64,000 nt of DNA from positions 1,220,501 through 1,284,500 of the forward strand of contig JACCIC010000124.1 of the NCBI GenBank assembly GCA_018907035.1. Direction: 5' to 3'. The stretch's first letter is position 1; every line of letters begins with the position of its first letter. Position numbers and translations under genes: made by a program. The notes under the pieces are model-generated. The model did not search any database and was not told where the DNA came from. It saw nothing but the letters and a program-made list of their open reading frames with translations. This document shows positions 22,736-35,076 of the stretch, in pieces. Source of the stretch: Sycobia sp. Sy_11. Its lineage: Eukaryota > Arthropoda > Insecta > Hymenoptera > Epichrysomallidae.

Positions 22736-25084
22736 CATTCGACAGAAGTACAATTTTTAATTCTCACTTAGTATGTATTTTGTTCAGAAAATAAAAGATC
22801 TACAGTAAAAACGTCTAAAATAGATATATGAGTCAAGACACATTTTACTAGATGTAAAACTATTATTAAAAACATTATGTCTAATTCATAAAAATATTTC
22901 ACACAACATAATGTTTATGCATTTACGTACTTTTTATATATCTGTAGCCATAATAATTCAAAATATATCAAAAACTATAACGATATTAATAATCAGCATA
23001 ACAAAAACGCAAATAGGCCAATTTTACACAAAATCAAATATGGGTCCTTTCAAAAGTATAAACAGAATTCACAGATTTTGGAAGCAGTCTTACATGGAAT
23101 TGTTAAATTTTTCTTCAGAAATATCGGTTGTACGAAAAAAATGAACAAAATAAAAAGATGCACTTTTATAAGATGTACAACTCTCATTTGAGAAAATTTT
23201 TTTAAAATATTTTTATTATTCTAGCTACCAACAAAAACTACCATTTTTATGTTTTTGGTATTGATTTCGCCATTTAAATTCAATTCAGCAAAAAAGTACT
23301 TAATATTTATCGTAAGTACGGCAAAAAACATAAATGCATACATTTTCAACAAAATAAAATGTGGGCGCTCTTCCGAAATCCTGATCGAAATGTAAAAAGG
23401 CTTTTTCAAAAATGATGGTATGACAGCAAAGCAAGTGTTCAAATGTGTGTACATTCATATATATAGCAGTTTTATCTGCGGGCCGTTATGACATAAATAT
23501 AATGCATATAATAAGCTGATTTTGTTGGAGCCGAGTGTAAAAGCCATAAAACCAAATGTAGTAAACATCTTCGCTTTCTATCATACCCAGAAGTATTATA
23601 GCAAATAGATGATACTTTGATAAGAAAGCGCATGCCGAAACATTCGACTTACTCATGGAACACAGTCTATTGTGTACATATTATACATAAACTGCATACT
23701 TGCACGTTTCATGTTCTTTTGCAAAATAAAATCTCTTTCATATGTAAAAACTACAGTAAAATAAATAATGTAAAAGTTAATCTACACATATTTAGTTGTA
23801 TCACTTAATTTTCTTTTATAATTACTTACGTAAAATATGAATTTGAAATATAACAATAAGCATCAGAGTTCTTTTTATTTCGATAATATATGTCCGATAT
23901 TGATTGTTGCTTGTTACGATATCTCTTCGAATTGTATAAACAATTCGAATTGTATTTTTGACTAAAAAGCAGTGCTTAATATCAAACCCCGTATAGACTA
24001 TAGCGAATGGTCAGAAACATTTCATTTTTATATATATAGTAATAGTAAATACAAAAGCAAAAAGTTGAGTCAAAATTTAGAGTAAGACTCTTCAAACTGT
24101 AGCAAAAATTCAGCCAATTTTTCTGGTAAGACGCTTTATGTATACTAAGACGCTTTTATATAATAACCTCTGATAACATACAGTACAATAAGTGCAATCA
24201 TAACAGTGCATCATTTGCAATAAGTAAGGTTGGAGATATAAATAAATACTTCTCTTCATTTAGAAGGATCTAAATGAATTCTTTTTAAATAAATGTATAA
24301 TGTTTGAGGAACATAAAGATCTTTAGCAGTCTTCACTGTTATTTCAAGGTTTTATTATCATTTAGAAACTATAAATTTGTTATTTATAAATCTTAATCTA
24401 ATACCAAAACTTTCATATTTATTTTCCATAAATCACTACTCATTTTTTAAATATTTATTTCCAAGGATAAACTATTGTGCAGTGGCGGATCATTAAAAAT
24501 GCAAATTTATTAAATATTAAATTATTAATGTTAATAAAATTTGCATAATCAGAACTTTTATTACGATATCGTACCATTTATTGAAAAATCCGTTAAAAGA
24601 TGATAGAAAAAGGGAACATATTCTTGTTTCATTTCAGTTATGAAAACGCAAATATATCAATTTCAATAGGATAAAACGAAAAAACAGACATGTACGGGCG
24701 TGAAAGAATTTTTTATAATAAATGTTTCGTTTGATAGGTTGGAAAATTCGTTATCTAAAGTATTTTTTAACGATTTTTGTATATCTTATTTATCAACTAC
24801 CATCTATCAGAAGACTAGTAAAAATTTTCAGCAAGCTGCGTACGTTACTTAGTTTAAAAAATTATGGATTTCTACAGATGAACGTGCATTAAAGGAGGTT
24901 ATGATGAATTTGTAAGCTAATTTAGTGAAATTAATTTATCACTAGCAATATGGACCCAGCTTTCAAATTAAAAAAATATAATGCATTATTTTATTCAGAA
25001 ATTTTTAAAAATTATTACATATTTTTATACATATGTACGAATTTTACACAAGTTTATTCAGAACCTCATATATGTAAATATGTT
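22736..25084. other. AT-rich spacer, nothing recognised
   Basis: I see no coding exon, RNA gene or defined repeat. Short open frames lack domains and have AT-driven composition. Confidence 0.5.
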
Positions 25085-25690
25085 TTTTTTTCATAATAAT
25101 ACAAATTCTAATCTATGTTTATAATCAGTTTTGGCAAACCTATCTAGAATAGATTTTGAATCTAATTTTATATCCGAATGTATATTCAATAACGCAAGCC
25201 TTATAAGTCTATCTTCTCTCATAATTCATTTTAGCCAGGTTTTCAGTCTTCTCAGTGTTGAAAATGTTCTCTCACCTGTTGCAGCATCCCAAATTTTTAG
25301 AAGAACATGTAAAGTAGGATACACATCATGATCGCAGTGTTCAAGCAAACTAATCGCGGTATAATCAACATACTTTCCTCTTGTCCATTTTTTTCCATAA
25401 TTCCAATTCAGCAATGATTTAACTTTCTTATTGCTGATTCTTTTAAAAAAATAGAATATTTTTCTACAAGATTAGTGACTACTTCTTTAATCAAATTGTT
25501 CTCTTTCAAGAAATATTTTCTTTGGTCATAGATTTTTCTGCGTTATTTATATAAATTTCTCTTTACTCATCTAGTCGTGCCATTTTGGGAGCAATTTGGC
25601 TAAAATATTTTGAAATTTTACTTTGAAAATTTTGATCAGCGGGTTTACAAAATTATTTAGCGCAAGCAGTAATGCAAGAAAGAAAATAAG
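25085..25690 (-). pseudogene. hAT transposase C-terminal relic
   Basis: The minus strand reads SLLEHCDHDVYPTLHVLLKI, then ATGERTFSTLRRLKTWL, a stop, and REDRLIRLALLNIHSDIKLD. The ERTFSTLRRLKTWL...EDRL..LALLNIH pattern is the hAT family C-terminal dimerisation domain, as in insect ZMYM-like hAT proteins. Stops and frameshifts upstream (25430-25690) show decay. No inverted termini were found. Confidence 0.75.
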
Positions 25691-27660
25691 AAGACAGTAA
25701 AACCTTATGATTTACGTTCATAAAGACGACTACATAGAATTTTAGACTTTTCAATCTACTTCCAGAAGGCAATAAGAACTACTAATATATGATCTATATA
25801 ATATTATACTAATACGAATATATACGATCTTTGAAAATTTCTAATTTTATCAAATCTCTAGAAATTTAAAGAATTGTGCAATTTCAATATCAATTGAATA
25901 AAATATGATACTGACAATTACTAAACAAAGATTTCAAAGCTAATCAATGCTCGTATATAAACATGAAGGTAGTTTAATATTGGGATGAAAAAAATACGAC
26001 GCGACCTACTGCATAATGGTGGAACTAATTCTAAATTAAAAATAAACGCCCCTTGCATGTAACATGCAAGAACTGCCTTAACGCTCGAAAACAATAGTTT
26101 TACGTGTTTTTGAGCGCTCAGCCAGTTTTTGCATGCAGGGGTTCCATAAATTTATATAGCATTGTCGATGGATGTCTGTGTGCTTTAACAAGGTCTCTTC
26201 GACAGAAGTTATGTATATATCATTCACTTTACTTATTAATTCACATACAATAAGTCCGATGGACTCGTTATTTTAATAATTTTACGTGTAAAATTTAAAT
26301 AAATCAAGTTTGAATGTACGACTTTTTTTACAAGCTATACATGGATTCTTACGGAAGTCAGAGAAATTTCTGATGGCAAGGAACTTCTATAAAATAATAA
26401 TAAAAGAGTGATTAAAACAATTAATTCGCCGAATTTTTGATACTATATAACTTTATATGTATGTTACCGAAATTTTATGGAATAAATTATAAGTATACAA
26501 AACAAAAAATTTATATTTCCATTTTGAAGTGGAATCTCTCCTTAAATTATTATCATTCTTGAAAAAGCTTGTTATAAAATGTCATAAATCGCGCAAATCA
26601 GGGACCCTCTTATTCTTTCGTACAAATCCGCAGTCGCAGACAATTTATTATTTTTATACCGTTCCCGCATTCGCCCGGGTTTTCATCCGTGGCACAGGGA
26701 AAACCTTTATAAGGCAAAAAACCTACGTCAGGAACAGTATTTCTTCATACTATTTCTAAGAGCCCCTAAATTGCTGTAAATCAAATTCTTCATTGTTTTC
26801 ACTACGAGGTTCCCAACGTTTGCATGAGAAACTGAGGTCCGCCACGTTTGCGCTGTTTTAACAATAGACAGCCATCGAGACAGCACCTTTCACGATCAAA
26901 GCGTCCGCAAAGGAAATTCACGGATTTCCCTTCGCCCCGCCACCAACTCCTATTAATCGGACAAGAAAAGCCATGACATATGGCAGCGATATACCGAGAT
27001 GCACCCTCACAAAAAAGGCGGCTACAGCGCCATATGCGCGCTGCACTCGCAGGATCTCCACATTTCTTTTTAATGTGTTGAAACGCATATCCGCCGAAGT
27101 ACGCACACGGTTATCACCTCTCTCACTCCCGCCGGAAACAAAATTCTTTTTTCAAAGTTTTCATTCTTGGAGCCTTGGGGGGACGATCGCCCCCCATCAT
27201 CACCCTCCTGGATCCGCCACTGTTATTGTGGATCAATTTTATTAATTCATTGTGCAATGGAATTATAAATACTGAATTATCTCTTAAAATTATAAAATTG
27301 AATGGCTTTCTTGCAACTTTTCCTGCTCGCACTTTATTACTTGTGACGCAGCCTTGACATCGTTTATTTATATTCATCTTATCAAACATTTCTCATGACT
27401 AAACCAGTTTTAGATCTTAAATCATACCAGAATTCGTACAGTTATATCATAGTTCAGAAATTGAGTATAGAGATCACAGACATTGGATACTTGAAGTTAT
27501 TTGTGATGGTTTGAAAACTGATAATGACATAAAAATTGCTTTAAAATGCATTGGATTTAAAATGTTGCTAGATTTTTATTGTCGACGATCAGACTTTATT
27601 ATCTATACAGCCTAATATACGAAAAACTTTAATTCCAAATAATTAAAGTTTAAATTAAAA
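25691..27660. other. Spacer with one hairpin repeat
   Basis: Mostly AT-rich. 26050-26147 is a nested inverted repeat. 26900-27230 is less AT-rich and includes a stretch with CTTGGGGGGACGATCGCCCCCC-like palindromic text near 27172-27195. No gene was recognised. Confidence 0.45.
26050..26147. repeat. Nested inverted repeat (hairpin)
   Basis: The outer arms share CCCCT, GCATG and AACTG segments in inverse order. The inner arms are CGCTCGAAAACA and TGTTTTTGAGCG, exact inverses around a ~12-base loop. A TGCATG-rich outer arm carries a small insertion. Confidence 0.6.
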
Positions 27661-28840
27661 TAATCGGGCAATGATCCCGATTAGTGACCGAACACGCGAC
27701 AATCAAAACAATGTGAGCGCGAATACTAAATATGCCTGTCTCGCAAACGTTGACCAGGGGAGAGCAGAGTGCGACTCGCGTGCGTCACGAGAGAGAACCG
27801 CAGCCGCGCGGCAGCCAGCGTGTAAAAGATGTCCCGCGCTCTCCGCGCTTACAAACTCGGAAGGCAGTAAAGGCACTAGTCGCTGCATTTCGAGTACCCC
27901 ATTTTTATTAAATAATATAAAAGCCTCATTTTTTATACTTTTATAATATTATAATATAATATAATTGAATATAATAATAATATAATATAATTGAACATGA
28001 ACATCAAAGGACAAATGTATTATATATAATTAATGATTAGTTATATAACGATTATCCTTTTAATATGTTATCCATTGCTATTATTATCATAACTAAATAT
28101 TATTGAGAAACCGAGATATTTAATTATTTAATATTGTTGTTATTAAAATCGTCAAATCTTAATCCGAGAGAAATATGATTGATTAGTATTTACATAATTG
28201 TAATTGTCATAATGTATTATAATAATTGTCATTATGTTATTATAATTCAATATTATCCAGAATCCAAAAGAAGTAAATACTAATGTAATTATTATTTAAT
28301 TCTTATTATAATTTGTTATAATAATTACCATTATTATTATAATTGTTAGTATTAATATTGTTGTTGTTATTATTATTGTTGTTGTTGTTTTTGTTGTTGT
28401 TGTTGTTGTTGTTGTTGTTATTCCTGATCGTTCTCCTCGGCTTTGTCAGGGAGATAGAAGAGGCTCCAAACGGAGCTAAAGACGGTCCACCGTGCTTGCC
28501 GAGCGGTGCATGCCTGAGAGCGCCAAAGGAAGATCCTGGATTCGGAAGCGAGTCTTCAGGTTGCGTGTCAGGGCGACCCGAATCATCTTTGGCTCCTGCT
28601 GATGGCAGGACGAGCGGCTGCCTAGCCAGCACCAGTCATACGACATTGGCAAGTGCGTCCTGACTCATGATGTCTGCCGAAAACTCTCTAGAGAGTGGAG
28701 CACCTTATTGTTGAGGTGTAAAGCTCGAGAGAGCGAATGTGAGCTAGCGTGTCGGGGCGTCCTATATCCCCCGGCTCTGTAAAAGAGCCTAACACGAAGG
28801 TCCAAACCAGAATGAATCCTACAGGCAAGTGTAATAATTA
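27661..28840. other. Mixed non-coding segment, TE-like, unassigned
   Basis: 27661-27900 is GC-richer than its surroundings, without a convincing gene. 28357-28421 is a TTG/TTA microsatellite. 28430-28840 is a moderately GC-rich block (GGCTGCCTAGCCAGCACC, CGTGTCGGGGCGTCC) that looks like retroelement untranslated sequence, but I could not classify it. Confidence 0.35.
28357..28421. repeat. (TTG)n microsatellite
   Basis: Trinucleotide run with a few TTA units. Confidence 0.9.
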
Positions 28841-29100
28841 TAATGCGATTATTATTATTATATTATTGCAAAATTATTATTATTTTTGTTTTCGGACGGC
28901 TCGATACGAAATTAGTTGAATGGTGGTGTGAACAGCCGATCGACTAATTTTTCGTGTATCAAAAGGCGAGTTTTCCACCCCAAAATCAGTTCTCCTGGCG
29001 ATACAACCGAAAAAAGCTCTCTATAGCTATCCCGACTCCAGAGCTCAAGTAAATCCTGCCCGTCCGAAAATCCTGAATAGTCCGAGAATCCTGAGTCTCG

Positions 29101-29275
29101 ATCCTGATTGCGTTGCGCTCGATTAAAGACCAGCAGGCTCTACTATCTCGACCGAATCCTAGTGAAACTTGATCCTGATTGCGTGGCGCTCCGTTAAAAA
29201 CCAGCGGCCTCACTATTTTTCAAAAGACTTTATCCTGCGTGCGCGGCGCTCCGTTAAAGCTCAGCAGTCTCAGTC
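29101..29275 (+). repeat. Imperfect ~60-71 bp tandem repeat
   Basis: Three units begin with ATCCTG at 29101, 29172 and 29232. Each contains GCGCTC(C/G)(A/G)TTAAA followed by CAGC(A/G)G(C/T)CT. A related phrase (GACCAGCAGGCTTC) recurs near 29437. Confidence 0.65.
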
Positions 29276-29702
29276 CTAGCTCCGAACAAAGTCGTAATCC
29301 TAGGTGCACGGACTCTTAACGTGTTTTAGTGCTTGCGAAAATAACCTGGTGGCGGGTTGAGCGACTAGGGGCTGCAGCGGATTAGGCCGGAGCCACGAAG
29401 TAACAAGCACCGAGCAACGTTTAGATAACTCGTTATAGACCAGCAGGCTTCATTCATTCTTCATACTCCCCCTGGCCCCAGTGAAAATGTATATATATAG
29501 TGCGTAAGATTATTATAATAAGTGTCTAAAAATATAAGTTGTAAATACCGTTTAAAATAAGAAGCGTATGGAATATACTTTAATAAGATATAATATAAAA
29601 TTTAACATAAGAAATCTGTCTTGTTTTGTTACAGATCAGAGAGTCTATCAGAGAGAAGTTTTGTTTTATTATTGTGTTAGTGTAGTATTTAGTATAGACT
29701 TT

Positions 29703-29706
<4 letters not shown>

Positions 29707-29750
<44 letters not shown>
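29707..29750. repeat. (TA)n microsatellite
   Basis: Uninterrupted alternating TA. Confidence 0.95.
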
Positions 29751-29753
<3 letters not shown>

Positions 29754-30059
29754 CTTATTCTTTACATAAATATAACTGAGAATCATGAATTTTCCCAATA
29801 TTACCGAAAATTCCCTTTCCTTTCAAACTATCCTGGCGCATCCGCGTAAGCTATCCCGAAGGGAAAAGAGAAACGTTACATATTTTTCTGCATTACCAGA
29901 CAAGGAATCAAAGGTACTTATATTTTAGAAATATTTTTTTATAAATTAAGTTTATAGAACTAAAATTTATTTAATTTTTTATAATTTTATTTTAAAAATA
30001 CTAGTCAGCAACAAAGCTACCAAAATTATATATGATACTTATCAACCAAAAGTTCAAAA

Positions 30060-30990
30060 TATATCATCAAGTAAGCATTTTAGAAAAAAATATTAAATAC
30101 AAAAGTTGTTCAGTTTTGACGGCTGAATTAAATGGTGACCTTGGATTTATTATTGATTATCATTTTCAAGGTCATTTAAAGATCATCTTCAGTTTTTTAA
30201 ATACGGACCCCTATTTTTTTATTTCAGATTCTGAAAGGCACAAAACTTTACATCTGGATATGTCTCCACATTATGGCTCAAAATGGCCTAGAGAGGTCAT
30301 TTAGGGGTTAAATTATTATTTAGTAACAGAAAGCCAAGAAATCCTGATTATTAAGAACTTTCAACGTATCTAACCAATACTAAACTAATTTGATTTTGTA
30401 AGATAAACTTTATGGTGGCGTTAAATTGACATTGCCCTTGATTTTCAAGGCCATTTGAAAGTTATCTTCAGGTTATTAAAAAGAGACTCATTTTGTATCC
30501 AGCTCAAACATTTACTATTTCAGGATGTTGTGTGTGGTCCGCTCTCATCCAATGTGGGTTGGTGTTATTCCACTATCGAAAATTATGTTTGTGCACTGTT
30601 CCGATTAACTCAAACATGGTTTCATCAGAGAAAACAATGTTTTAGAGAAGCAAAAGGATCATCAGATATCATTTGCATCATTACATCACAAAACTCTACC
30701 CTTCTGTCAAAATTATCTTCAGATAATTCATATACCAACTTTGATTTCAAAGAATGCCATTTTTTGAGTTTCAAATTTTTGTGCACAGATGCAGCACCCT
30801 TTTTATGCTGTTGTGCACAACGTCTGATACTGCAATGGAGATCCTCAATAAATTATTGTAATACGTCTAAAATCTTTTCATCATTAGATGATGATTTGGA
30901 TCTACCTGATTTAGAACAATCTTTAACACCATGTCTCTTCAAAACATCTAATTGTACGAATTACGGTACTTTTTGAAATAGGGTTGTTTA
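30060..30990 (-). mobile_element. Tc1/mariner-like DDE transposon relic, left copy
   Basis: The minus strand reads LKRHGVKDCSKSGRSKSSSN, IRRCAQQHKKGAASVHKNLK, KSKLVYELSEDNFDRRVEFC and then the catalytic stretch, with stops and frameshifts. The pattern is that of insect Tc1/mariner-superfamily transposases with an N-terminal helix-turn-helix region. The catalytic half and the 3' subterminal DNA are the inverse of the right copy. Confidence 0.6.
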
Positions 30991-31489
30991 CTTCAGCTCT
31001 GAATGTTTCATTCAATAAACGCTGTACCGGTTTGTAACCTTGTAACCTTGTAACTTTCTTGATCACCCCACCCTCGCATTATCAACAAAGATATTCTTTT
31101 TCGTTCAGTTAGATGTGCCATTTTTCACTATGATTAAAAGTGCAATTATTTAAAATGTACAATAATCTTAATTTCGAAGTAAGAGAACTTCACTTAACTC
31201 TTGAAAACAGAATAGTAAATAGGAGTAAACAATTATTAATACATAAATGAACTGATTCTTAAAAAGAATAGTGAGCAAAATCTTCTAAGGTACAAGTAAC
31301 GATGCTGAGAATGCTCTTAATCATGCGTAGAAACTCGTAACCCTTACAAAAAATTATTGCAATAAAAACTATTCTTGTAAAACGATTAGATTTTTTTTCT
31401 TTGAAATTAATAGCCCTTATTTGTCCTATGTAGATAATTTCGAGTCATGACGTGTATATTATACATATCTCCAGATCTAAAATTTAATT
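30991..31489. other. Spacer between inverted transposon copies
   Basis: AT-rich, no repeat arms and no gene seen. Confidence 0.4.
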
Positions 31490-32229
31490 ATCTTCCAAAA
31501 TCCGAAATACAAAATGAGTCCCTTTTTAATAAGCTGAAGATAATTTTCAAATGACCTTGAAAATTTTGTGATGTAATGATCCAAATGATATCTGATGATC
31601 CTTTTGCTCCTCTAAAACATTGTTTTCTCTGATGAAACCATGTTTGAGTTAATCGGAACAGTGCATAAACATAATTTTCGATAGTGGAATAACACCAACC
31701 CACATTGGATGAGAGCGGACCACACACAACATCCTGAAAAAGTAAATGTTTGGGCTGGATACAAAATGAGTCTCTTTTTAATAAGCTGAAGATAACTTTC
31801 AAATGGCCTTGAAAATCAAGGGCAATGTCAATTTAACACCACCATAAAGTTTGTCTTACAAAATCAAATTAGTTTAGTATTGGTTAGATACGTTCAAAGT
31901 TCTTAATAATCATGATTTCTTGGCTTTCTGATACTAAATAGTCATTTAACCCCTAAATGACCTCTGTAGGCCATTTTGAGCCATAACGTGGAGACATATC
32001 CAGATGTAAAGTTTTGTGCCTTTCAGAATCTGAAATAAAAAAATAGGGGTCCCTATTTAAAAAACTGAAGATGATCTTTAAATGACCTTGAAAATGATAA
32101 TCAATAACAAGTCCAAAGTCATCATTTAATTCAACCGTCAAAACTGAACAACTTTTGTATTTAACATTTTTATTAAAAAAATAATGCTTACTTTATGTTA
32201 TAAGTGGGGGTCCAGAACATTTCGAACAC
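31490..32229 (+). mobile_element. Tc1/mariner-like DDE transposon relic, right copy
   Basis: The plus strand reads VFSDETMFELIGTVHKHNFR then NPHWMRADHTQHPEKVNVWA; the SDE Asp is the first catalytic residue. About 430 bases of subterminal DNA follow to a terminus reading ACATTTCGAACACCCTGTA near 32217-32235. The copy is 5'-truncated and head-to-head with the left copy (30060-30990); stops are present. Confidence 0.6.
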
Positions 32230-32233
32230 CCTG

Positions 32234-32530
32234 TATGTAATTATACTGTAAATCTTTTCATATCAAAACAAAAAAAAGTACAGATGCCAGAACAATATTT
32301 ATAGAAAATATTTTTCTAAAATCTTCCGAAATAGCTTAACAAAAAATAAATTATATAACGCAATAATGTCTTAAAACAAATAGCTAAGTACATTTTATAT
32401 GCATCCCTAGAAATAACAACATGTATAGTCTACAAAAAATTATAATAAATAAATATTTGATATAAATATTGTTCTGGTATATGAACTTTTTTTTGTTTTA
32501 ATATGAAAAGATTTACAATATAATTGCATA
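32234..32530. mobile_element. MITE with ~68-bp inverted termini
   Basis: Arms 32234-32301 and 32463-32530 are near-perfect inverses (TATGTAATTATACTGTAAAT against the inverse of ATTTACAATATAATTGCATA), with only a few mismatches. Total length is 297 bp, non-coding. Both ends begin or finish with TA, fitting a Tc1/mariner-type target. It lies directly against the end of the right DDE copy. Confidence 0.8.
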
Positions 32531-32764
32531 TATTATTATTTATGTATTTTTGTCTTAATATATATACAGAATTAGAAAAGAATTTGATACAAACTTTTTA
32601 TAAAATACATATAAGATTTATAAGTTGTAAATTTCCTAATATGCTATGAACATTTATTATGTTTCCTTTTATCAAAAAACAGTAGAATAGCTGACTATAT
32701 CAATGATATGATTTTTAATTTAAATATACAATCTTTTTTTTGTTAATATATTTAGAATAATTTT

Positions 32765-32910
32765 CTGATATAATTTATTGTAGTAATAAGTTTTATTTCA
32801 GATTCTAAGGGGTGATCATAAACAAGGACAGTCTGACTGTCATTGTTTCATCATTTATATATGATAGTATAAAGACTGTAAGACCGATAAAAATATTTAT
32901 TAATTTAATA
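32765..32910 (-). repeat. Solo Penelope terminal repeat
   Basis: TTCAGATTCTAAGGGGTGAT, GGACAGTCTGACTGTCATTG and AAGACTGTAAGACCGATAAA match 22590-22735 in the same orientation. No Penelope coding sequence adjoins it. Confidence 0.7.
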
Positions 32911-33687
32911 TATTTGAAAATTTTGGAAAGTATTTTATATAAATTTTTATAAAATATATGAGACGTATTTAAAATTTTTACTATGCTAAGAACTCATCAA
33001 ACTCACCTAACTATTTGACTTTTTTCAAAAGTTGTTTTTTTGGAGTTGAAGAGTACAACAAGATTTTTAAGGTCAGTTATTTTACTTTTTTCATTTACCA
33101 TGACATTAATATTGATAGTTATTTGGAGTATTATATTCAGCACAACAAATAGATCGAAATGTGCTGATTTTGCAAAATGCACATAATTATATTAAATGTC
33201 CTACTGGTATGGTCTTGATGTATGTTTTTGTTTTATCTAAAATGATTGGTGGAAAGGATTGTTAATAATTCATTTAATGGAACATCATATTAATAATTCA
33301 TCAAATGATTTTATGCCATCTCATTAGTATTCCTTGGTTCCTTGGGATTTTGATTCCGAGGTAATTATTAAGAACTGATTTTGTTGATTTAAAAAATTAT
33401 TAAAAACATTTTAATAAGTATAAAGGAAACATTTTATATTATTATAATAATTAAATAGTTCACAGATTTTTACGCCGAACTAACACTAAATCCATGAATT
33501 TAGAGGATAGACCCTTTGAATGTATAGGTTATAAAATCAATAATGATTCAATCTACTTTTCATACTTATCATCAAATTTTTTGTTTCTTTTAATAACTAA
33601 ACTTTATTTTTTATACTACATTAGTGTACTTTCTTGGAGAAGATGTTCTGGTAACTCCAATATTAAAAAAGGAGCTGTGACTCGATA
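32911..33687. other. AT-rich spacer, nothing recognised
   Basis: No coding exon, RNA gene or defined repeat was seen. Confidence 0.45.
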
Positions 33688-34966
33688 TACGAGGAGTGTT
33701 CAAAAAATAACGAGAATTTTTGTTTTAGGAAAAAAATATTTATTTATTCATCAAGATCTATTTTGTCCCCTTCAAAGTAATCACCCTCGGATATAATGAG
33801 CTTGTGCGAACGCTTTTTCCAGTCCTTGAAACACTTTTGAAACTCGATCTTTGTAATAGCTTTTAGCTCTTTCAGCGATTTGCTTTTAATGTCATCTATG
33901 CTTTCAAAACGACGGCCTTTTAATGTTCTCTTTATTTTTGAAAATAGAAAAAAGTTACATGGAGCCATATCTGGCGAATATGAAGGTTGAAGTATCATTA
34001 AAATTTTGTTTTTGGCCAAAAATTCACGAACAAGCAATGAAGTGTGAGCAGGTTGATTATCGGGGTGCAAAAGCTATGAATTTTTTTGCTACAAATCCGG
34101 GTGTTTTTTCGGATTGCTTCACGCAAACGGCGTTGAACTAGTAGGTAATACTCCTTATTGATTGTTTGACCTTGTGGCAAAAATTAATGATGCCATTAAA
34201 ATCGAAAAACACAGTGAGCACAGCCTTCACATTCGACCGCACTTGTCGAGCCTTTTTCAGTCTTGGCGATCCATAATGCCTCAACTGGAACAATTGAGCC
34301 TTAGTTTCGACATCATATCAGTAAACCCATGTTTCGTCACCTGTTATAACACGTTTATTAGTTCTGCATCGTTATTAACTTCATTTAGCGATTGCTGAGC
34401 AACTTCCATTCGCCGCTGTTTTTGTTCGAAATTCAACAATTTTGGAACAGATTTTGCTGCTACACGGCATGAGCCAATTGATATGCCAACACCATCAACG
34501 ACTTCTCTGATTGTGATTCGGCGATCGTTCATAACCATTTTTTTTAATTTTTTCACGTTTTCATCGATTGTTAATCTGCTTGGGCATCCGTCGTTTGTCA
34601 TCTTCAACGTTTTCGCGGCCATCTTGGAAACGTTTATACCACTCGTAAATCCTTGCTTTACTCATAGAAGACTCACCAAATGTCTTTGTTAACATTTTAC
34701 AAACTCCACTACACTTTATTTCATTTTTTACGCAAAATTAAATACAAATTCTTTGCTCCTTTTTTTCACAAACGTAAATCACCGAGCTCAAAAAACACGT
34801 CTAACGTTAGCGACTGCCACTTAAAAAGTCAGCAATGAATATTGCTGAAAATTCTGTCGTACTTCAGGGGCATGCGTACAAACATAATAAAAAAATTTTT
34901 GTGCAAGCGGACTCTCCAAACCCACCAAATGTAAAAATTCTCGTTACTTTTTGAACACACCTCGTA
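33688..34966 (-). mobile_element. Full-length but dead mariner
   Basis: Inverted termini TACGAGGAGTGTTCAAAAAA and the inverse of TACGAGGTGTGTTCAAAAAG bound 1279 bp, flanked by TA. The minus-strand transposase is broken into frames. The N-terminal part around 34622-34740 has EWYKRFQDGRENVEDDKR, the middle QGQTINKEYYLLVQRRLREA (34000-34180), and the catalytic end (33744-34070) HPDNQPAHTS and SYSPDMAPCNFFLF. The third DD34D residue is Asn instead of Asp. It is inactive, but its termini look usable in trans. Confidence 0.88.
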
Positions 34967-34971
34967 TATAT

Positions 34972-35044
34972 TGTAACATGTATAGGTTAGTTCGACCTAT
35001 ACATGTTAATATTTTTAACAAATACGAGAAAAGGGAGGGAAAAA

Positions 35045-35076
<32 letters not shown>

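Noticed and set aside
27661..27900. tRNA-like or gene-promoter signal in a GC-rich patch
   Set aside because: No paired stems, boxes or coding domain could be supported.
28306..28663. Open frames with poly-Asn (minus) and poly-Leu (plus)
   Set aside because: Both are translations of the TTG/TTA microsatellite; no domain follows.
30455..30976. 173-codon plus-strand frame resembling a novel protein
   Set aside because: The minus strand of the same region encodes transposase text, and the inverted copy at 31488 gives the same shadow, so it is antisense to the transposon.
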